A stretch of 64,000 nucleotides of DNA, from NCBI GenBank assembly GCA_944326265.1, contig CALVDE010000001.1, positions 124,001 to 188,000 of the forward strand. The letters are read 5' to 3'. This stretch comes from an uncultured Bacteroidales bacterium. Lineage in GTDB: Bacteria; Bacteroidota; Bacteroidia; Bacteroidales; UBA932. The notes under the pieces were generated by a model that saw nothing but the letters and a program-made list of their open reading frames with translations, searched no databases and had not been told where the DNA came from. Made by a program: the position numbers and the translations under genes. Below, piece after piece: positions 10,828-20,229 of the stretch (positions are counted from its first letter, which is position 1; each line of letters opens with the position of its first letter).

Positions 10828-12687
10828 TTATTGAATTATTGCTTCGAGTATGTCAGCGGTGGATATTCCGCATTCTTCCCGAAGCTGCTTTATACTGCCC
10901 TGTTCCACAAATCTGTCCGGGATGCCCAGGCCGATGACCGTATGGCCGGGTGCGTGTGCGGAGACGTATTCGCATACCGCGCTGTGGAGCCCTCCAATGA
11001 CGGACGCATCCTCCACTGTGATGATCCTGTCGGTTCTGGAGCATACGTCCCTGAGGATATCCTCGTCCATGGGCTTGAGGAATATCATGTCGTAGTGGAG
11101 CACTTGTTTGCCCCGTTCCGAGGCCATGCGCACGGCCTCGGCGGCGCGGTTGCCTATCGGTCCTATGCTCAGCAGTGCGGTGCCGCTTCCTTCGTGCAGC
11201 AGGCGGCCCTTGCCGACGGGGAGGGCACTGAATGCCGAGCTGCGCCAGTTGACACCCTCGCCCTTTCCGCGCGGATACCTTATTATAATAGGTGCGTCGC
11301 ACTCATCCAGGGTGGCCGTGTACATAAGGTTTCTGAGGTCGAGCTCGTTGAGAGGGGAGGCTATGAGCAGATTGGGGACGGGGCGGAATGCCGCCATGTC
11401 AAATACGCCGTGGTGCGTGGCTCCGTCCTCGCCGACCAGCCCTGCGCGGTCAAGGCACAGGATTACTTTAAGTTTCTGAAGGGCCACGTCGTGGATTACG
11501 CTGTCGTAGGCTCTCTGCATGAATGACGAGTAGATGTTGCAGAACGGCAGCAGTCCCGATGCGGCCAGTCCTGCCGAGAAAGTCACTGCGTGCTGTTCGG
11601 CTATTCCGACATCGAATGTCCTTTCCGGTATTTCCTTCATCATGATGTTCATGCCGCATCCGGATGCCATGGCCGGTGTTACGGCGACGATGCGGCTGTC
11701 GGCCCTGGCCAGTTCCAGCAGGGTCTCTCCGAAGACATCCTGGTATCTTGCGATGCCGTCCTCGGCGGGGACGGTGCGCTGTCCGCTTATTGGATCGAAG
11801 GTCCCCGGGGCGTGCCATACGGTCTGGTCCTCTTCTGCCGGTCTGTAACCCTTGCCTTTTTTTGTTATTACGTGCAGCAGCTTCGGACCTTTGATGTTGC
11901 GCAGGGAGGTCAGGGTGGTGGTAAGCTGGCCTATGTCATTGCCGTCTATCGCTCCGAAGTACCGGAATCCCAGGGATTCAAAAAGGGAACCGCTGCGAAG
12001 GACGGCCATCTTCGTGCTGAACATGAATTTCTGTACGCTTCTGCGCAGACGGGTGGAGCCTATGAGGTCCCATACGTGGTTCTTGATGCGGTTGTATGTC
12101 TCGGAGGTGGCTATCTTGAGAAGGTAGTTGTGCAGGGCACCCATGCCTTCGTCGATGGAGATGTGGTTGTCGTTGAGTATGACCAGTATGTCGGTCTTCA
12201 TCGAGCCTGCGTTGTTGAGTCCCTCAAAGGCCATGCCTCCGGTCAGCGCGCCGTCACCGATGACCGCCACTATCTTCTCGTCAGTGCCGGAGATTCCGGC
12301 TGCTGCGGCCATGCCGAGGGCTGCGCTGACGGATGTGGACGAGTGTCCCGTGCCGAAGGTGTCGTAAATGCTTTCTGACATCTTCGGGAATCCGCTGATT
12401 CCTCTGTATGTCCGGTTGGTTCTGAACTGCTCCCTGCGTCCTGTTATGATCTTGTGCGCGTATGCCTGGTGTCCCACGTCCCATACAATCTTGTCCACGG
12501 GCGTGTTGTATGTGTAATGAAGGGCCACGGCCAGTTCTACGGCACCGAGACTTGCTCCGAGATGTCCCGGATTCCTGGCACAGCATTCGATCATGTACTG
12601 TCTGATCTCGCTGCAGAGTTTCTCCAGCTGTTTTATGGAAAGGCCCCGGATGTCTCCGGGGCTGTTGACGCTATCAAGAAGGGACAT
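10828..12687 (-). CDS. dxs: 1-deoxy-D-xylulose-5-phosphate synthase
   Basis: Dxs condenses pyruvate and glyceraldehyde 3-phosphate, the first step of the MEP isoprenoid pathway, using thiamine diphosphate. The 619-residue protein shows the N-terminal PGHLGASLG segment, the TPP-binding motif GDGALTGGMAFEGLNNAG near residue 150, the pyrimidine-binding domain with the DVGIAEQHAVTFSAGLA motif, and a C-terminal transketolase domain. The start at 12687 gives MSLLDSVNSPGDIRGLS, matching family N-termini. It is 5 bases after purA and is the last gene of ssb-purA-dxs. Confidence 0.97.
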   Translation of the reverse strand: MSLLDSVNSPGDIRGLSIKQLEKLCSEIRQYMIECCARNPGHLGASLGAVELAVALHYTYNTPVDKIVWDVGHQAYAHKIITGRREQFRTNRTYRGISGFPKMSESIYDTFGTGHSSTSVSAALGMAAAAGISGTDEKIVAVIGDGALTGGMAFEGLNNAGSMKTDILVILNDNHISIDEGMGALHNYLLKIATSETYNRIKNHVWDLIGSTRLRRSVQKFMFSTKMAVLRSGSLFESLGFRYFGAIDGNDIGQLTTTLTSLRNIKGPKLLHVITKKGKGYRPAEEDQTVWHAPGTFDPISGQRTVPAEDGIARYQDVFGETLLELARADSRIVAVTPAMASGCGMNIMMKEIPERTFDVGIAEQHAVTFSAGLAASGLLPFCNIYSSFMQRAYDSVIHDVALQKLKVILCLDRAGLVGEDGATHHGVFDMAAFRPVPNLLIASPLNELDLRNLMYTATLDECDAPIIIRYPRGKGEGVNWRSSAFSALPVGKGRLLHEGSGTALLSIGPIGNRAAEAVRMASERGKQVLHYDMIFLKPMDEDILRDVCSRTDRIITVEDASVIGGLHSAVCEYVSAHAPGHTVIGLGIPDRFVEQGSIKQLREECGISTADILEAIIQ

Positions 12688-12692
12688 GACGG

Positions 12693-13973
12693 CTATTTCC
12701 TGAATATGGTCTCTGCCCGGTCGGGTCCGAGCGAGATGACAGTAACAGGAACGCCTGTCTCTTGTTCGATGAATGATATGTATTCCTTGAATTCAGAAGG
12801 AAGATCTTTTTCGTCCTTTATCCCGGAAAGGTCGGTCTTCCATCCCTTGAACTCTTTGTATACGGGGGTGATCTCCGCGTATGTGTCGTAGGGGACGCGG
12901 TCCTGACGCTTGCCGTCCACGATGTATCCGACAGCTGCCTTGATGGTGCCGAACGTGTCCATTACATCGGCTTTCATCATGATCAGCTCCGTAACGCCGC
13001 TGAGCATGACTGCGTATTTGAGTGCGACCAGGTCAAGCCAGCCTGTGCGGCGGGGCCGTCCTGTAGTGGCTCCGAATTCGTGGCCCTGCCGGCGGAGTTC
13101 GTCACCGGTCTCATCGAAGAGCTCGGTGGGGAACGGACCGCTGCCTACACGTGTGCAGTATGCCTTGAATATGCCGTAGACGTGTCCGACGGCTCCGGGT
13201 GCTACGCCCAGTCCGAGGCAGGCTCCCGAGCAGATGGTGGTGGATGAGGTTACGAAAGGATAGGAGCCGAAGTCCACGTCCAGCATGGAGCCCTGGGCTC
13301 CTTCTGCCAGGACGCGGGCGCCGGAACTGAGCCGCTCGTTGATGTAGTATTCTCCGTCGACAAGGTCGAAAGTCCTGAGGTAGTCCACGGCCGCCATCCA
13401 TCTCTCTACGTCCATGTCGGGATCGTAGGTGTAGTCGAATTGTTTGAGAAAGGCTATGTGCTTCTTTTTAAGGCTGTCGAATCTGGCCTGAAAGTCGGTG
13501 GCGAGGATGTCGCCTACCCTCAGGCCGTTGCGTCCGGTCTTGTCCATGTAGGCGGGTCCTATGCCTTTCAGGGTGGAGCCGATCTTGGATTTGCCCTTTG
13601 CGGCTTCAGAGGCGGCATCTATGATGCGGTGCGTGGGGGTGATGAGATGCGCTTTCTTGGATATTCTTATCCTGTTGCGTACCGGAACTCCCATTTTCTC
13701 CAGCTCCGTGCACTCATTCTGGAAGATTATGGGGTCCAGGACCACACCGTTGCCTACCACGTTGTCTGTTCCGTCCCTGAATATTCCGGACGGAACGGAG
13801 TGGAGGACGAAGCTTTTTCCGCCGTACTGGATGGAGTGCCCGGCGTTTGGTCCGCCCTGAAAACGGGCTATGATGCTGTATCTGTCGGCAAGAACATCTA
13901 CGATCTTGCCTTTGCCCTCGTCGCCCCACTGCAGGCCGAGGACTACGTCTACTTTGGCTTTATCGTTGTTCAT
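12693..13973 (-). CDS. purA: Adenylosuccinate synthetase
   Basis: PurA joins IMP and aspartate with GTP in AMP synthesis. The 426-residue protein begins with the P-loop region VVLGLQWGDEGKGKIVDVLA, which holds the catalytic Asp and the GDEGKGK motif, and contains GPAYMDKTGRNGLRVGD and the C-terminal GTTTGRPRRTGW-type base-binding segment (GATTGRPRRTGWLDL). It is 21 bases downstream of ssb and 5 bases upstream of dxs. No unusual features were seen. Confidence 0.97.
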   Translation of the reverse strand: MNNDKAKVDVVLGLQWGDEGKGKIVDVLADRYSIIARFQGGPNAGHSIQYGGKSFVLHSVPSGIFRDGTDNVVGNGVVLDPIIFQNECTELEKMGVPVRNRIRISKKAHLITPTHRIIDAASEAAKGKSKIGSTLKGIGPAYMDKTGRNGLRVGDILATDFQARFDSLKKKHIAFLKQFDYTYDPDMDVERWMAAVDYLRTFDLVDGEYYINERLSSGARVLAEGAQGSMLDVDFGSYPFVTSSTTICSGACLGLGVAPGAVGHVYGIFKAYCTRVGSGPFPTELFDETGDELRRQGHEFGATTGRPRRTGWLDLVALKYAVMLSGVTELIMMKADVMDTFGTIKAAVGYIVDGKRQDRVPYDTYAEITPVYKEFKGWKTDLSGIKDEKDLPSEFKEYISFIEQETGVPVTVISLGPDRAETIFRK

Positions 13974-13994
13974 CTCGGATCTTATTATGCTGGT

Positions 13995-14507
13995 TTAGAA
14001 TGGCAGATCGTCACCGATCTCCTCGACGGGCAGATCTGTCGCAGGAACTGTCTGTACGTTCTGCCGGTACTGAGGCTCCTGCTCACGGGCCGGCTGGTAT
14101 GTCTGCCGGTATTCCGGGGCCTGGGAAGGACGCGTTGTCTGTGCCTGCCAGCCTCCCTGTGAGGCCGGATTGTCCGACTTGCGCCCGAGGAGCTGCATGT
14201 TGTCCGCCACGATCTCGGTCACATATCTGGTGTTTCCGTCCTTGTCGTTATAGGAGCGGGTACGTATGCGGCCTTCGATGAAGAGCTGTGTACCTTTCTT
14301 GACATATTTTTCTACGATCTCTGCTAAATTCCTCCAGCATACGATGTTGTGCCACTCAGTCTGTTCTCTGGTCTCTCCCGTGCTGCGGTCTTTGAATTTC
14401 TCTGTCGTGGCCAGTGAGAAAGTTGCCGTCATGGCTCCGCTTTCCAGATGCCTCACCTCGGGATCCCTTCCCGCGTTGCCTATAAGTAGGACTTTGTTCA
14501 ATGACAT
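13995..14507 (-). CDS. ssb: Single-stranded DNA-binding protein
   Basis: SSB coats single-stranded DNA during replication and repair. The 170-residue protein has one OB fold (residues 1-110: MSLNKVLLIGNAGRDPEVRH, then EWHNIVCWRNLAEI and FIEGRIRTRSY), a Gln/Pro-rich linker with several tyrosines, and the acidic interaction tip EEIGDDLPF. A possible weak promoter lies at 14536-14543 (TATCTTAG on the minus strand). It heads an operon with purA and dxs. Confidence 0.97.
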   Translation of the reverse strand: MSLNKVLLIGNAGRDPEVRHLESGAMTATFSLATTEKFKDRSTGETREQTEWHNIVCWRNLAEIVEKYVKKGTQLFIEGRIRTRSYNDKDGNTRYVTEIVADNMQLLGRKSDNPASQGGWQAQTTRPSQAPEYRQTYQPAREQEPQYRQNVQTVPATDLPVEEIGDDLPF

Positions 14508-14552
14508 AGTTGGATTATTTTAGTAATTCGGACTGCTAAGATAGCATTATTT

Positions 14553-14584
14553 TTTGCCATTTCAGCTAAAAAACGGTACTTTTG
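14553..14584 (+). promoter_or_regulatory. Promoter of the tandem MFS transporter operon
   Basis: TACTTTTG (14577-14584) matches the Bacteroidetes -7 consensus and TTTG (14553-14556) stands 20 bases upstream of it. The first transporter starts 31 bases downstream. Confidence 0.8.
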
Positions 14585-14615
14585 AGTCCTAATTAATCCT
14601 AATACCCTAAATCAA

Positions 14616-15992
14616 ATGCAAGAAAAAGTAGCAAAGATGCTCAACGACAGTGTAGTGGCACGTTGGGCCGCGCTGATTCTCATCGCGCTGATGATGTTTT
14701 TCGCATATATGTTCGTGGACGTTATGTCTCCCCTGAAATCTCTGGTGGAATCGGCCAGAGGCTGGGACAGCGGAGCGTTCGGGACATACGCGGCATCGGA
14801 GTATATTCTCAATGTGTGCGGCTTCCTGATTCTGGCCGGTATTATTCTGGACAAGATGGGAATCCGTTTCACCGGAGTGCTTTCCGCCTCACTTATGGTA
14901 ATCGGAGCAAGCATCAAGTTCGTCGGTATAAGCGAATGGTTCCAGACTACCGGTATGTGCGCCTGGCTGGACAGCTGGTGGACAGCAATGCCCGGCAGCG
15001 CCAAGATGGCCTCCCTCGGTTTCATGGTCTTCGGCTGTGGCTGCGAGATGGCCGGTACCACAGTGTCCAAGTCCATTGCCAAGTGGTTTAAAGGCAAGGA
15101 AATGGCCCTGGCAATGGGTCTTGAGATGGCTATCGCCCGTCTCGGTGTGTTCGCCGTCATGTGGCTGGCTCCTATCATCTCCAATAAGTTCGATCAGTCT
15201 GTGGTGGCTCCCGTCGGTTTCTGCACTGTGCTGCTTCTGATAGGACTCATCAACTACATAGTCTTCTCCGTGATGGATTCCAAGCTAGACAAGCAGCTCG
15301 TGGCGGCCGGCATGGCTACCGAGGAAAAATCCCCCGAGGACGAGTTCCACATCAAGGATCTGGGCAAGATATTCTCCAGCAAGATGTTCTGGCTGGTAGC
15401 CCTGCTCTGCGTGCTCTACTATTCGGCTATCTTCCCGTTCCAGAGATATGCTCCCAACTACCTGGAGATAACTCTCGGGGTGGACAATGCCACAGCCTCC
15501 CAGCTTTTCAGTTTCTTCCCGATCCTGGCCATGTGCCTTACCCCGCTGCTCGGTATCTTCCTGGACCGCAAGGGCAAGGGCGCCACTATGCTGATGCTCG
15601 GAGCGATTATCATGATTGTATGCCATCTGTCGTTTGCATTCGTGCTTCCGCTCTATCCTCATAAATGGCTGGCCGTGACCCTTATCGCAGTGCTCGGTGT
15701 CAGCTTCTCCCTCGTGCCGGCGGCCCTGTGGCCCTCAGTGCCCAAGATTATCGACGAGAAGATTCTCGGCAGCGCATACTGCCTTATCTTCTGGGTGCAG
15801 AACATCGGTCTCTGCCTGGTGCCCCTGCTTATCGGCAAGGTGCTCCAGTCTACGGGCGGATACCTCGCTCCTATGATCATATTCTCGTCCTTCGGTATCC
15901 TGGCATTTATCCTGAGCTTCCTGCTCAAGGCTGAGGACCGTCGGAAGAAGTACGGTCTGGAGCTGCCGAACGTGGTGAAGAAAGAAGAATAA
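14616..15992 (+). CDS. MFS transporter, MFSD1-like (paralogue 1)
   Basis: This 458-residue inner-membrane protein has about twelve hydrophobic segments and a charged central loop at about residues 220-250 (MDSKLDKQLVAAGMATEEKS), the layout of the major facilitator superfamily. The loop after helix 2 reads LDKMGIRFTG and the one after helix 8 LDRKGKGATM, both MFS motif-A-like. The segment AKWFKGKEMALAMGLEMAIARLG is shared almost word for word with the next gene. The overall pattern resembles bacterial relatives of the MFSD1 dipeptide transporter group, but the substrate cannot be told from sequence. It has its own consensus promoter and lies 8 bases upstream of its paralogue. Confidence 0.85.
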   Translation: MQEKVAKMLNDSVVARWAALILIALMMFFAYMFVDVMSPLKSLVESARGWDSGAFGTYAASEYILNVCGFLILAGIILDKMGIRFTGVLSASLMVIGASIKFVGISEWFQTTGMCAWLDSWWTAMPGSAKMASLGFMVFGCGCEMAGTTVSKSIAKWFKGKEMALAMGLEMAIARLGVFAVMWLAPIISNKFDQSVVAPVGFCTVLLLIGLINYIVFSVMDSKLDKQLVAAGMATEEKSPEDEFHIKDLGKIFSSKMFWLVALLCVLYYSAIFPFQRYAPNYLEITLGVDNATASQLFSFFPILAMCLTPLLGIFLDRKGKGATMLMLGAIIMIVCHLSFAFVLPLYPHKWLAVTLIAVLGVSFSLVPAALWPSVPKIIDEKILGSAYCLIFWVQNIGLCLVPLLIGKVLQSTGGYLAPMIIFSSFGILAFILSFLLKAEDRRKKYGLELPNVVKKEE

Positions 15993-16000
15993 ACAGCGAT

Positions 16001-17374
16001 ATGAGCAGACTGCTTAAGACGCTTAAAGACAGTGGGGCCATCCGATGGGTGGCCCTTTTGTGTCTGGCCCTGCCGATGTTCGCCTCGTACTTCTTCGACG
16101 ACATCTTCTCGACCATCAACCAGGAATTCGAGGATCCGTCGATGGTGGCCCTGGGCTGGTCGATGACCGACTACGGCTTCTACCGCAGCGCGTACTCTCT
16201 GCTGTGCATCTTCGGTGGACTGATAGTCTGCGGTATGCTGCTGGACCGCTGGGGAGTGAGACTGACCGGCTCGATATTCGTCGGACTTATGGTCGGGGGC
16301 GCAGCATTGATAACATACGCCATATCGGAGAGTTTTGCGGGCAGCCGTCTCTGCATGTGGCTTTCCGGGGTGTTCGCCAAGCCGTCGCTGTCGCTGGCCT
16401 ACGCCGGGTGCGCGATGTTCGGTCTGGGCAGCGAGATTGCCGGAGTGACGGTCAACCGTGCCATCGCCAAATGGTTCAAGGGACGCGAGATAGCCTTTGC
16501 GATGGGCCTGCAGCTGGCCCTGGCCCGTCTGGGTACGGCGGTGGCTCTGATAGTGGTGCCGCGTATCGTTGCCCTGGACGGCTATATTCCGTTCTCGGAG
16601 ACCTCCTGTCCGGCAGTGGTGGGACTGGTCCTGCTGCTGTTCGCCCTGCTGCTCTGGGCTCTGTTCGTGCTGATGGACTATGGGGCTGACCGTAAGCGGG
16701 CTGTCACGGACATGGCCGGGACGGCTTCTACGGAGGACCGTTTCCGTTTCAGGGATGTGATAAAGGTCATTACGAACAGGCATTTTCTGCTTATATCCCT
16801 TCTCTGCGTGTTCTTCTACTGCTGCGTGGTGTCCTTCCGCAAGTTCGCCACGGCGATACTGATGCCCCGCTTCGGCATAGACAGTGACGTGGCCTCTGTG
16901 ATGGTGGCAATGATACCCTTCTTTACCCTGGTCTTCGCACCCCTGTTCGGGGCTGTCGTGGACAAGGTGGGACGCGGCACGAAGATAATGATACTGGGCT
17001 CGGCCATGATACTCTTCTCACATCTGACCGTGGCCTTTGCTCCGGGAATTCCGGCTTTCGGATTTATCGCGATAGGGGTGCTCGGCCTCGGATATTCGCT
17101 TGTGCCTGCGGCCATGTGGCCCTCGATACCCAAGATTATCGCTGACAACAAGCTGGGTACGGCGTTCTCGCTGGTCTACTGGGTGCAGAACATAGGTCTG
17201 TTCACCGTACCTATCGTCGTGGGGCATATCATAGACCGGGCATCCTCGCCTGTAGCCGCCGAGTATTTCTTTATAGGACTGGCTGTGTGCGCTATTGTAG
17301 TGTCGGTGCTGCTGAGCCGCTCCTCCGACCGTCATCCTGAGCTGGGCCTGGACGAGAAGGCCGGCAGCCGCTGA
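16001..17374 (+). CDS. MFS transporter, MFSD1-like (paralogue 2)
   Basis: The 457-residue protein is a tandem duplicate of the preceding gene: both share AKWFKG(K/R)E(M/I)A(L/F)AMG, the LDRWGVRLTG loop and a C-terminal half with SLVPAA(L/M)WPS(V/I)PKII followed by (F/V)WVQNIGL. It also has about twelve membrane segments with a charged central loop. The two proteins may have different but related substrates, or could function together; only one promoter was found, upstream of paralogue 1. Its TGA stop directly abuts the opposing stop of the threonine aldolase gene, with no intergenic base. Confidence 0.85.
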   Translation: MSRLLKTLKDSGAIRWVALLCLALPMFASYFFDDIFSTINQEFEDPSMVALGWSMTDYGFYRSAYSLLCIFGGLIVCGMLLDRWGVRLTGSIFVGLMVGGAALITYAISESFAGSRLCMWLSGVFAKPSLSLAYAGCAMFGLGSEIAGVTVNRAIAKWFKGREIAFAMGLQLALARLGTAVALIVVPRIVALDGYIPFSETSCPAVVGLVLLLFALLLWALFVLMDYGADRKRAVTDMAGTASTEDRFRFRDVIKVITNRHFLLISLLCVFFYCCVVSFRKFATAILMPRFGIDSDVASVMVAMIPFFTLVFAPLFGAVVDKVGRGTKIMILGSAMILFSHLTVAFAPGIPAFGFIAIGVLGLGYSLVPAAMWPSIPKIIADNKLGTAFSLVYWVQNIGLFTVPIVVGHIIDRASSPVAAEYFFIGLAVCAIVVSVLLSRSSDRHPELGLDEKAGSR

Positions 17375-18403
17375 TCAGAGCAGAGCGAGCAGGGCCTCTA
17401 TGTCGGCCTTTAAGGTGGCCCAGTCGGTGACCAGCCGTATCGCGCTGCGGTCTGCGTCTATATGTTCCCATAGGGAGAAGGAGACTTCCTTGCGCAGCCG
17501 CCCGATTCCGGCATTGTCCATGATGACGAAGAGCTGGTTGGTCTGCGGCGGAATAAGAAAGCTGTAGCCTTTGGCTTTGAGCCCTTCGGCAAGCATCTCC
17601 GCCGTCCTGATGGCGTTGCGGCCGTTGCGTTCATAGAGTCCGTCGGTGAAAAGCGTGTCAAACTGGAGTCCCAGCAGCCTGCCTTTGGCCAGCATGGCTC
17701 CGCGCTGCTTGATGATTGAGAACAGTTCTCCTGTCAGGCCGGGATCCGGAATGACCAGGGCTTCTCCGAACAGGGCACCGCACTTGGTTCCTCCTATGTA
17801 GAAAATGTCGCACAGCGAGGCTATATCCTTCAGGGTGATGTCCGTCTTGCCAGAAGCCAGGGCGTAGGCCAGCCGGGCACCGTCCAGATACAGCGGTATG
17901 CGGTATTCCCGGCATACGGAGGACAGCTCTTTAAGTTCGTCAAGAGTATAAAGTGCGCCGAGTTCGGTGGGGTGGGTGATGTAGACCATGCCCGGCTCCA
18001 CGATGTGCGCGTAGTTCTCGTCGGCCCGGTAGGCTTTCAGGTAGTCTCTGACTTCCTTGGCTTTCAGTTTGCCTCCATCGTGGCCGGGCAGGGCGATGAC
18101 CTTGTGGCCGGTGGCCTCCACGGCTCCCGATTCGTGATGATTGATGTGGCCGGTGACCGGTGATATCACTCCCTGACAGTGACGGAGTACCGCGTATATG
18201 ACGGTGGCGTTGACCTGTGTGCCGCCGGTCAGGAAATATACCCTGGCTCCGGGGCATCCGCAGGCTTCTCTTATGCGTTCTGTGGCGGACTGGCAGTAGG
18301 AGTCGGCTCCGTAGCCCGGGGTCTCGTCCATATTGGTCCTGACGAGTCTGTCCAGGACTTCCCGGCAGGCTCCTTTCATGTAGTCGCATTCAAAGTTGAG
18401 CAT
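17375..18403 (-). CDS. ltaE: Low-specificity L-threonine aldolase
   Basis: This PLP enzyme cleaves L-threonine or allo-threonine to glycine and acetaldehyde. The 342-residue protein has the fold type I pattern of the family: GTQVNATVI near residue 60, the HHESGAVE segment, PLYLDGARLAYALAS with the aspartate that contacts the PLP nitrogen, and the PLP-binding lysine in YIGGTKCGALFGEALV near residue 205. It is 8 bases after recJ on the same strand, so the two are probably co-transcribed, although there is no functional link. Related beta-eliminating lyases share the fold, so activity on other beta-hydroxy amino acids is possible. Confidence 0.9.
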   Translation of the reverse strand: MLNFECDYMKGACREVLDRLVRTNMDETPGYGADSYCQSATERIREACGCPGARVYFLTGGTQVNATVIYAVLRHCQGVISPVTGHINHHESGAVEATGHKVIALPGHDGGKLKAKEVRDYLKAYRADENYAHIVEPGMVYITHPTELGALYTLDELKELSSVCREYRIPLYLDGARLAYALASGKTDITLKDIASLCDIFYIGGTKCGALFGEALVIPDPGLTGELFSIIKQRGAMLAKGRLLGLQFDTLFTDGLYERNGRNAIRTAEMLAEGLKAKGYSFLIPPQTNQLFVIMDNAGIGRLRKEVSFSLWEHIDADRSAIRLVTDWATLKADIEALLALL

Positions 18404-18411
18404 GGTGTTGT

Positions 18412-20142
18412 CTAGAAAAGTTCCTTCTTGCGTATATCCTTTACGCGCAGCTGTATGTTGGCGATGCCCCGGTAGTAGTTCTCGGCTATCGAGTAGCAGA
18501 TGTCCACCGGATTGCCGGCGTGCAGATGCTCGAAGTGCTCGGAGCGGTTGAAGGCTATGGCCGATATGTAGCGGTAAGGCTCGTCTTCCTGTATGAGCTC
18601 CAGCTTCATGTGACCGTTGCCGGATCCCACCAGCCGTCCGTTACCGTTGTCGTAGACATTCTCGGTGATGAATACCGGAGACTGGTTCCCGGGTCCGAAG
18701 GGCTGGAACTGCTTGAGTATGCGGAAGAATTTAGGCGTTATCTGCTTGAAGTCAAGGAAAGTGTCTATCTGCACGACGGGTGTCAGGATGTCTTCTGTAA
18801 TCTTTTCCGCCACGACGGTCTCGAACTTGTCCTCGAAAGACTTGAGATTCTCTTTTTTAAGGGTAAGGCCCGCCGCGTACATGTGACCGCCGTAGTTCTC
18901 GAGGTATTCGGAGCATTCCTTTATGGCTTCGTAGAGGTCGAATCCGGCTATGCTTCTGGCCGAGCCTGTGATAAGTCCGTTGGATTCGGTGAGCACGATG
19001 GTCGGACGGTAGAATGCCTCCACCAGTCTGGACGCTACGATGGCCACCACGCCTTTGTTCCATTTGGGGTCAAACACCACGGTGGACTTGCGGCTACGGA
19101 AGTTCCTGTCGTGCATGACTGATTCGATGGCGGCCTTGGTGATCTGCTTGTCCACGCTCTTGCGCTCCTTGTTGTGGAGATCGATGATCTTGCCTATGTT
19201 CTGGGCCTCCTCGTCGCTGCGCGAGACCAGCAGATGGACGGCTGTGCGGCCTGATTCCATTCTTCCGGCGGCGTTGATGCGCGGCCCTATCTTGAATACG
19301 ATGTCGTCAACCGTTATCTTGTGGTTCTCGAGTCCCGAGAGCTTGATGATGGACTGCAGGCCCTTGCGCGGGGACTGGTTCAGCCGTTCCAGGCCGTAGT
19401 ATGCCAGGATCCTGTTCTCACCGGTCATGGACACCAGGTCCGCCGCGATACTGACAGCCACCAGGTCGAGAAATGACTCTACCCAGGCGAACGGAAGGGA
19501 CTTGCGGATGGCGTAAGCCTGTATCAGCTTGAATCCTACTCCGCATCCGGACAGATCGTCGAAAGGGTAGGGACAGTCCGCGCGCTTGGGGTCCAGGATG
19601 GCAACGGCCGGGGGAAGCTGCTCGTCAGGAAGGTGATGGTCGCAGATTATCATGTCGATGCCCAGTGACTTTGCATAGGCGATTTTCTCCACGGCCTTGA
19701 TACCGCAGTCGAGGGCTATGATAAGGGTGTATCCGTTGTCGTGTCCCCATTCTATGCCCTTGTATGAGATGCCGTAGCCCTCGTCATAGCGGTCCGGGAT
19801 GTAATATTCGACGTTGGGATTGAAATTGCGGATGAAAGTGTACATAAGAGCCACGGCAGTGGTGCCGTCCACATCGTAGTCTCCGTATATGAGAACTTTC
19901 TCCTCGGTAGTTATGGCTTTCTCAAGTCTTTGGACAGCCTTGTCCATGTCTTTCATGAGAAAGGGGTCGTGAAGTTTGCCCAGGTCGGGCTTGAAGAATT
20001 CGCGTGCCCTTTCTGCCGTGGTGATATTGCGTTGGACCAGAAGGTTGGCAAGAACTTGGTCTATGCCCAGCTCCGCAGACAAGGCGCGGACAAGGGCCGG
20101 GTTGCCCTGTTCTTTAACTATCCATTTTTTTTCGATTGCCAT
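18412..20142 (-). CDS. recJ: Single-stranded-DNA-specific exonuclease RecJ
   Basis: RecJ degrades single-stranded DNA 5' to 3' in recombination and repair. The 576-residue protein carries the DHH phosphoesterase motifs: DYDVDGT (residues 88-94), DCGIKA, and CDHHLPDE (DHH at 168-170), followed by a DHHA1 domain containing GPRINAAGRMESGR and GGHMYAAGLTL, and a C-terminal OB-like domain. It is divergent from lysS. On its own strand a -7 box TAAATTTG (20155-20148) ends only 5 bases before the ATG, so the mRNA may have almost no leader. Confidence 0.96.
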   Translation of the reverse strand: MAIEKKWIVKEQGNPALVRALSAELGIDQVLANLLVQRNITTAERAREFFKPDLGKLHDPFLMKDMDKAVQRLEKAITTEEKVLIYGDYDVDGTTAVALMYTFIRNFNPNVEYYIPDRYDEGYGISYKGIEWGHDNGYTLIIALDCGIKAVEKIAYAKSLGIDMIICDHHLPDEQLPPAVAILDPKRADCPYPFDDLSGCGVGFKLIQAYAIRKSLPFAWVESFLDLVAVSIAADLVSMTGENRILAYYGLERLNQSPRKGLQSIIKLSGLENHKITVDDIVFKIGPRINAAGRMESGRTAVHLLVSRSDEEAQNIGKIIDLHNKERKSVDKQITKAAIESVMHDRNFRSRKSTVVFDPKWNKGVVAIVASRLVEAFYRPTIVLTESNGLITGSARSIAGFDLYEAIKECSEYLENYGGHMYAAGLTLKKENLKSFEDKFETVVAEKITEDILTPVVQIDTFLDFKQITPKFFRILKQFQPFGPGNQSPVFITENVYDNGNGRLVGSGNGHMKLELIQEDEPYRYISAIAFNRSEHFEHLHAGNPVDICYSIAENYYRGIANIQLRVKDIRKKELF

Positions 20143-20147
20143 GGCCG

Positions 20148-20155
20148 CAAATTTA
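20148..20155 (-). promoter_or_regulatory. Candidate -7 box for recJ, very close to the start codon
   Basis: TAAATTTG on the minus strand fits TAnnTTTG. No TTTG was found at the expected -33 distance. If used, transcription would begin at or within a few bases of the recJ ATG at 20142. Confidence 0.5.
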
Positions 20156-20198
20156 CAAAATTTATCGAATGGTGCGGAAGTTGTTTGAAATAGTTTCT

Positions 20199-20206
20199 TA
20201 AATTTG
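20199..20206 (+). promoter_or_regulatory. Candidate -7 box for lysS
   Basis: TAAATTTG fits the phylum -7 consensus and lies 23 bases before the lysS ATG. TTG at 20181-20183 is the nearest -33-like element but its spacing (15 bases) is short. Confidence 0.5.
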
Positions 20207-20229
20207 CCGATTGAACAAACAACAGCAAG

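Noticed and set aside
17369-17380. TGATCA palindrome at the joint of the second transporter and the threonine aldolase gene
   Set aside because: It is simply the TGA stop codons of two convergent genes meeting back to back; no longer structure or terminator is formed.
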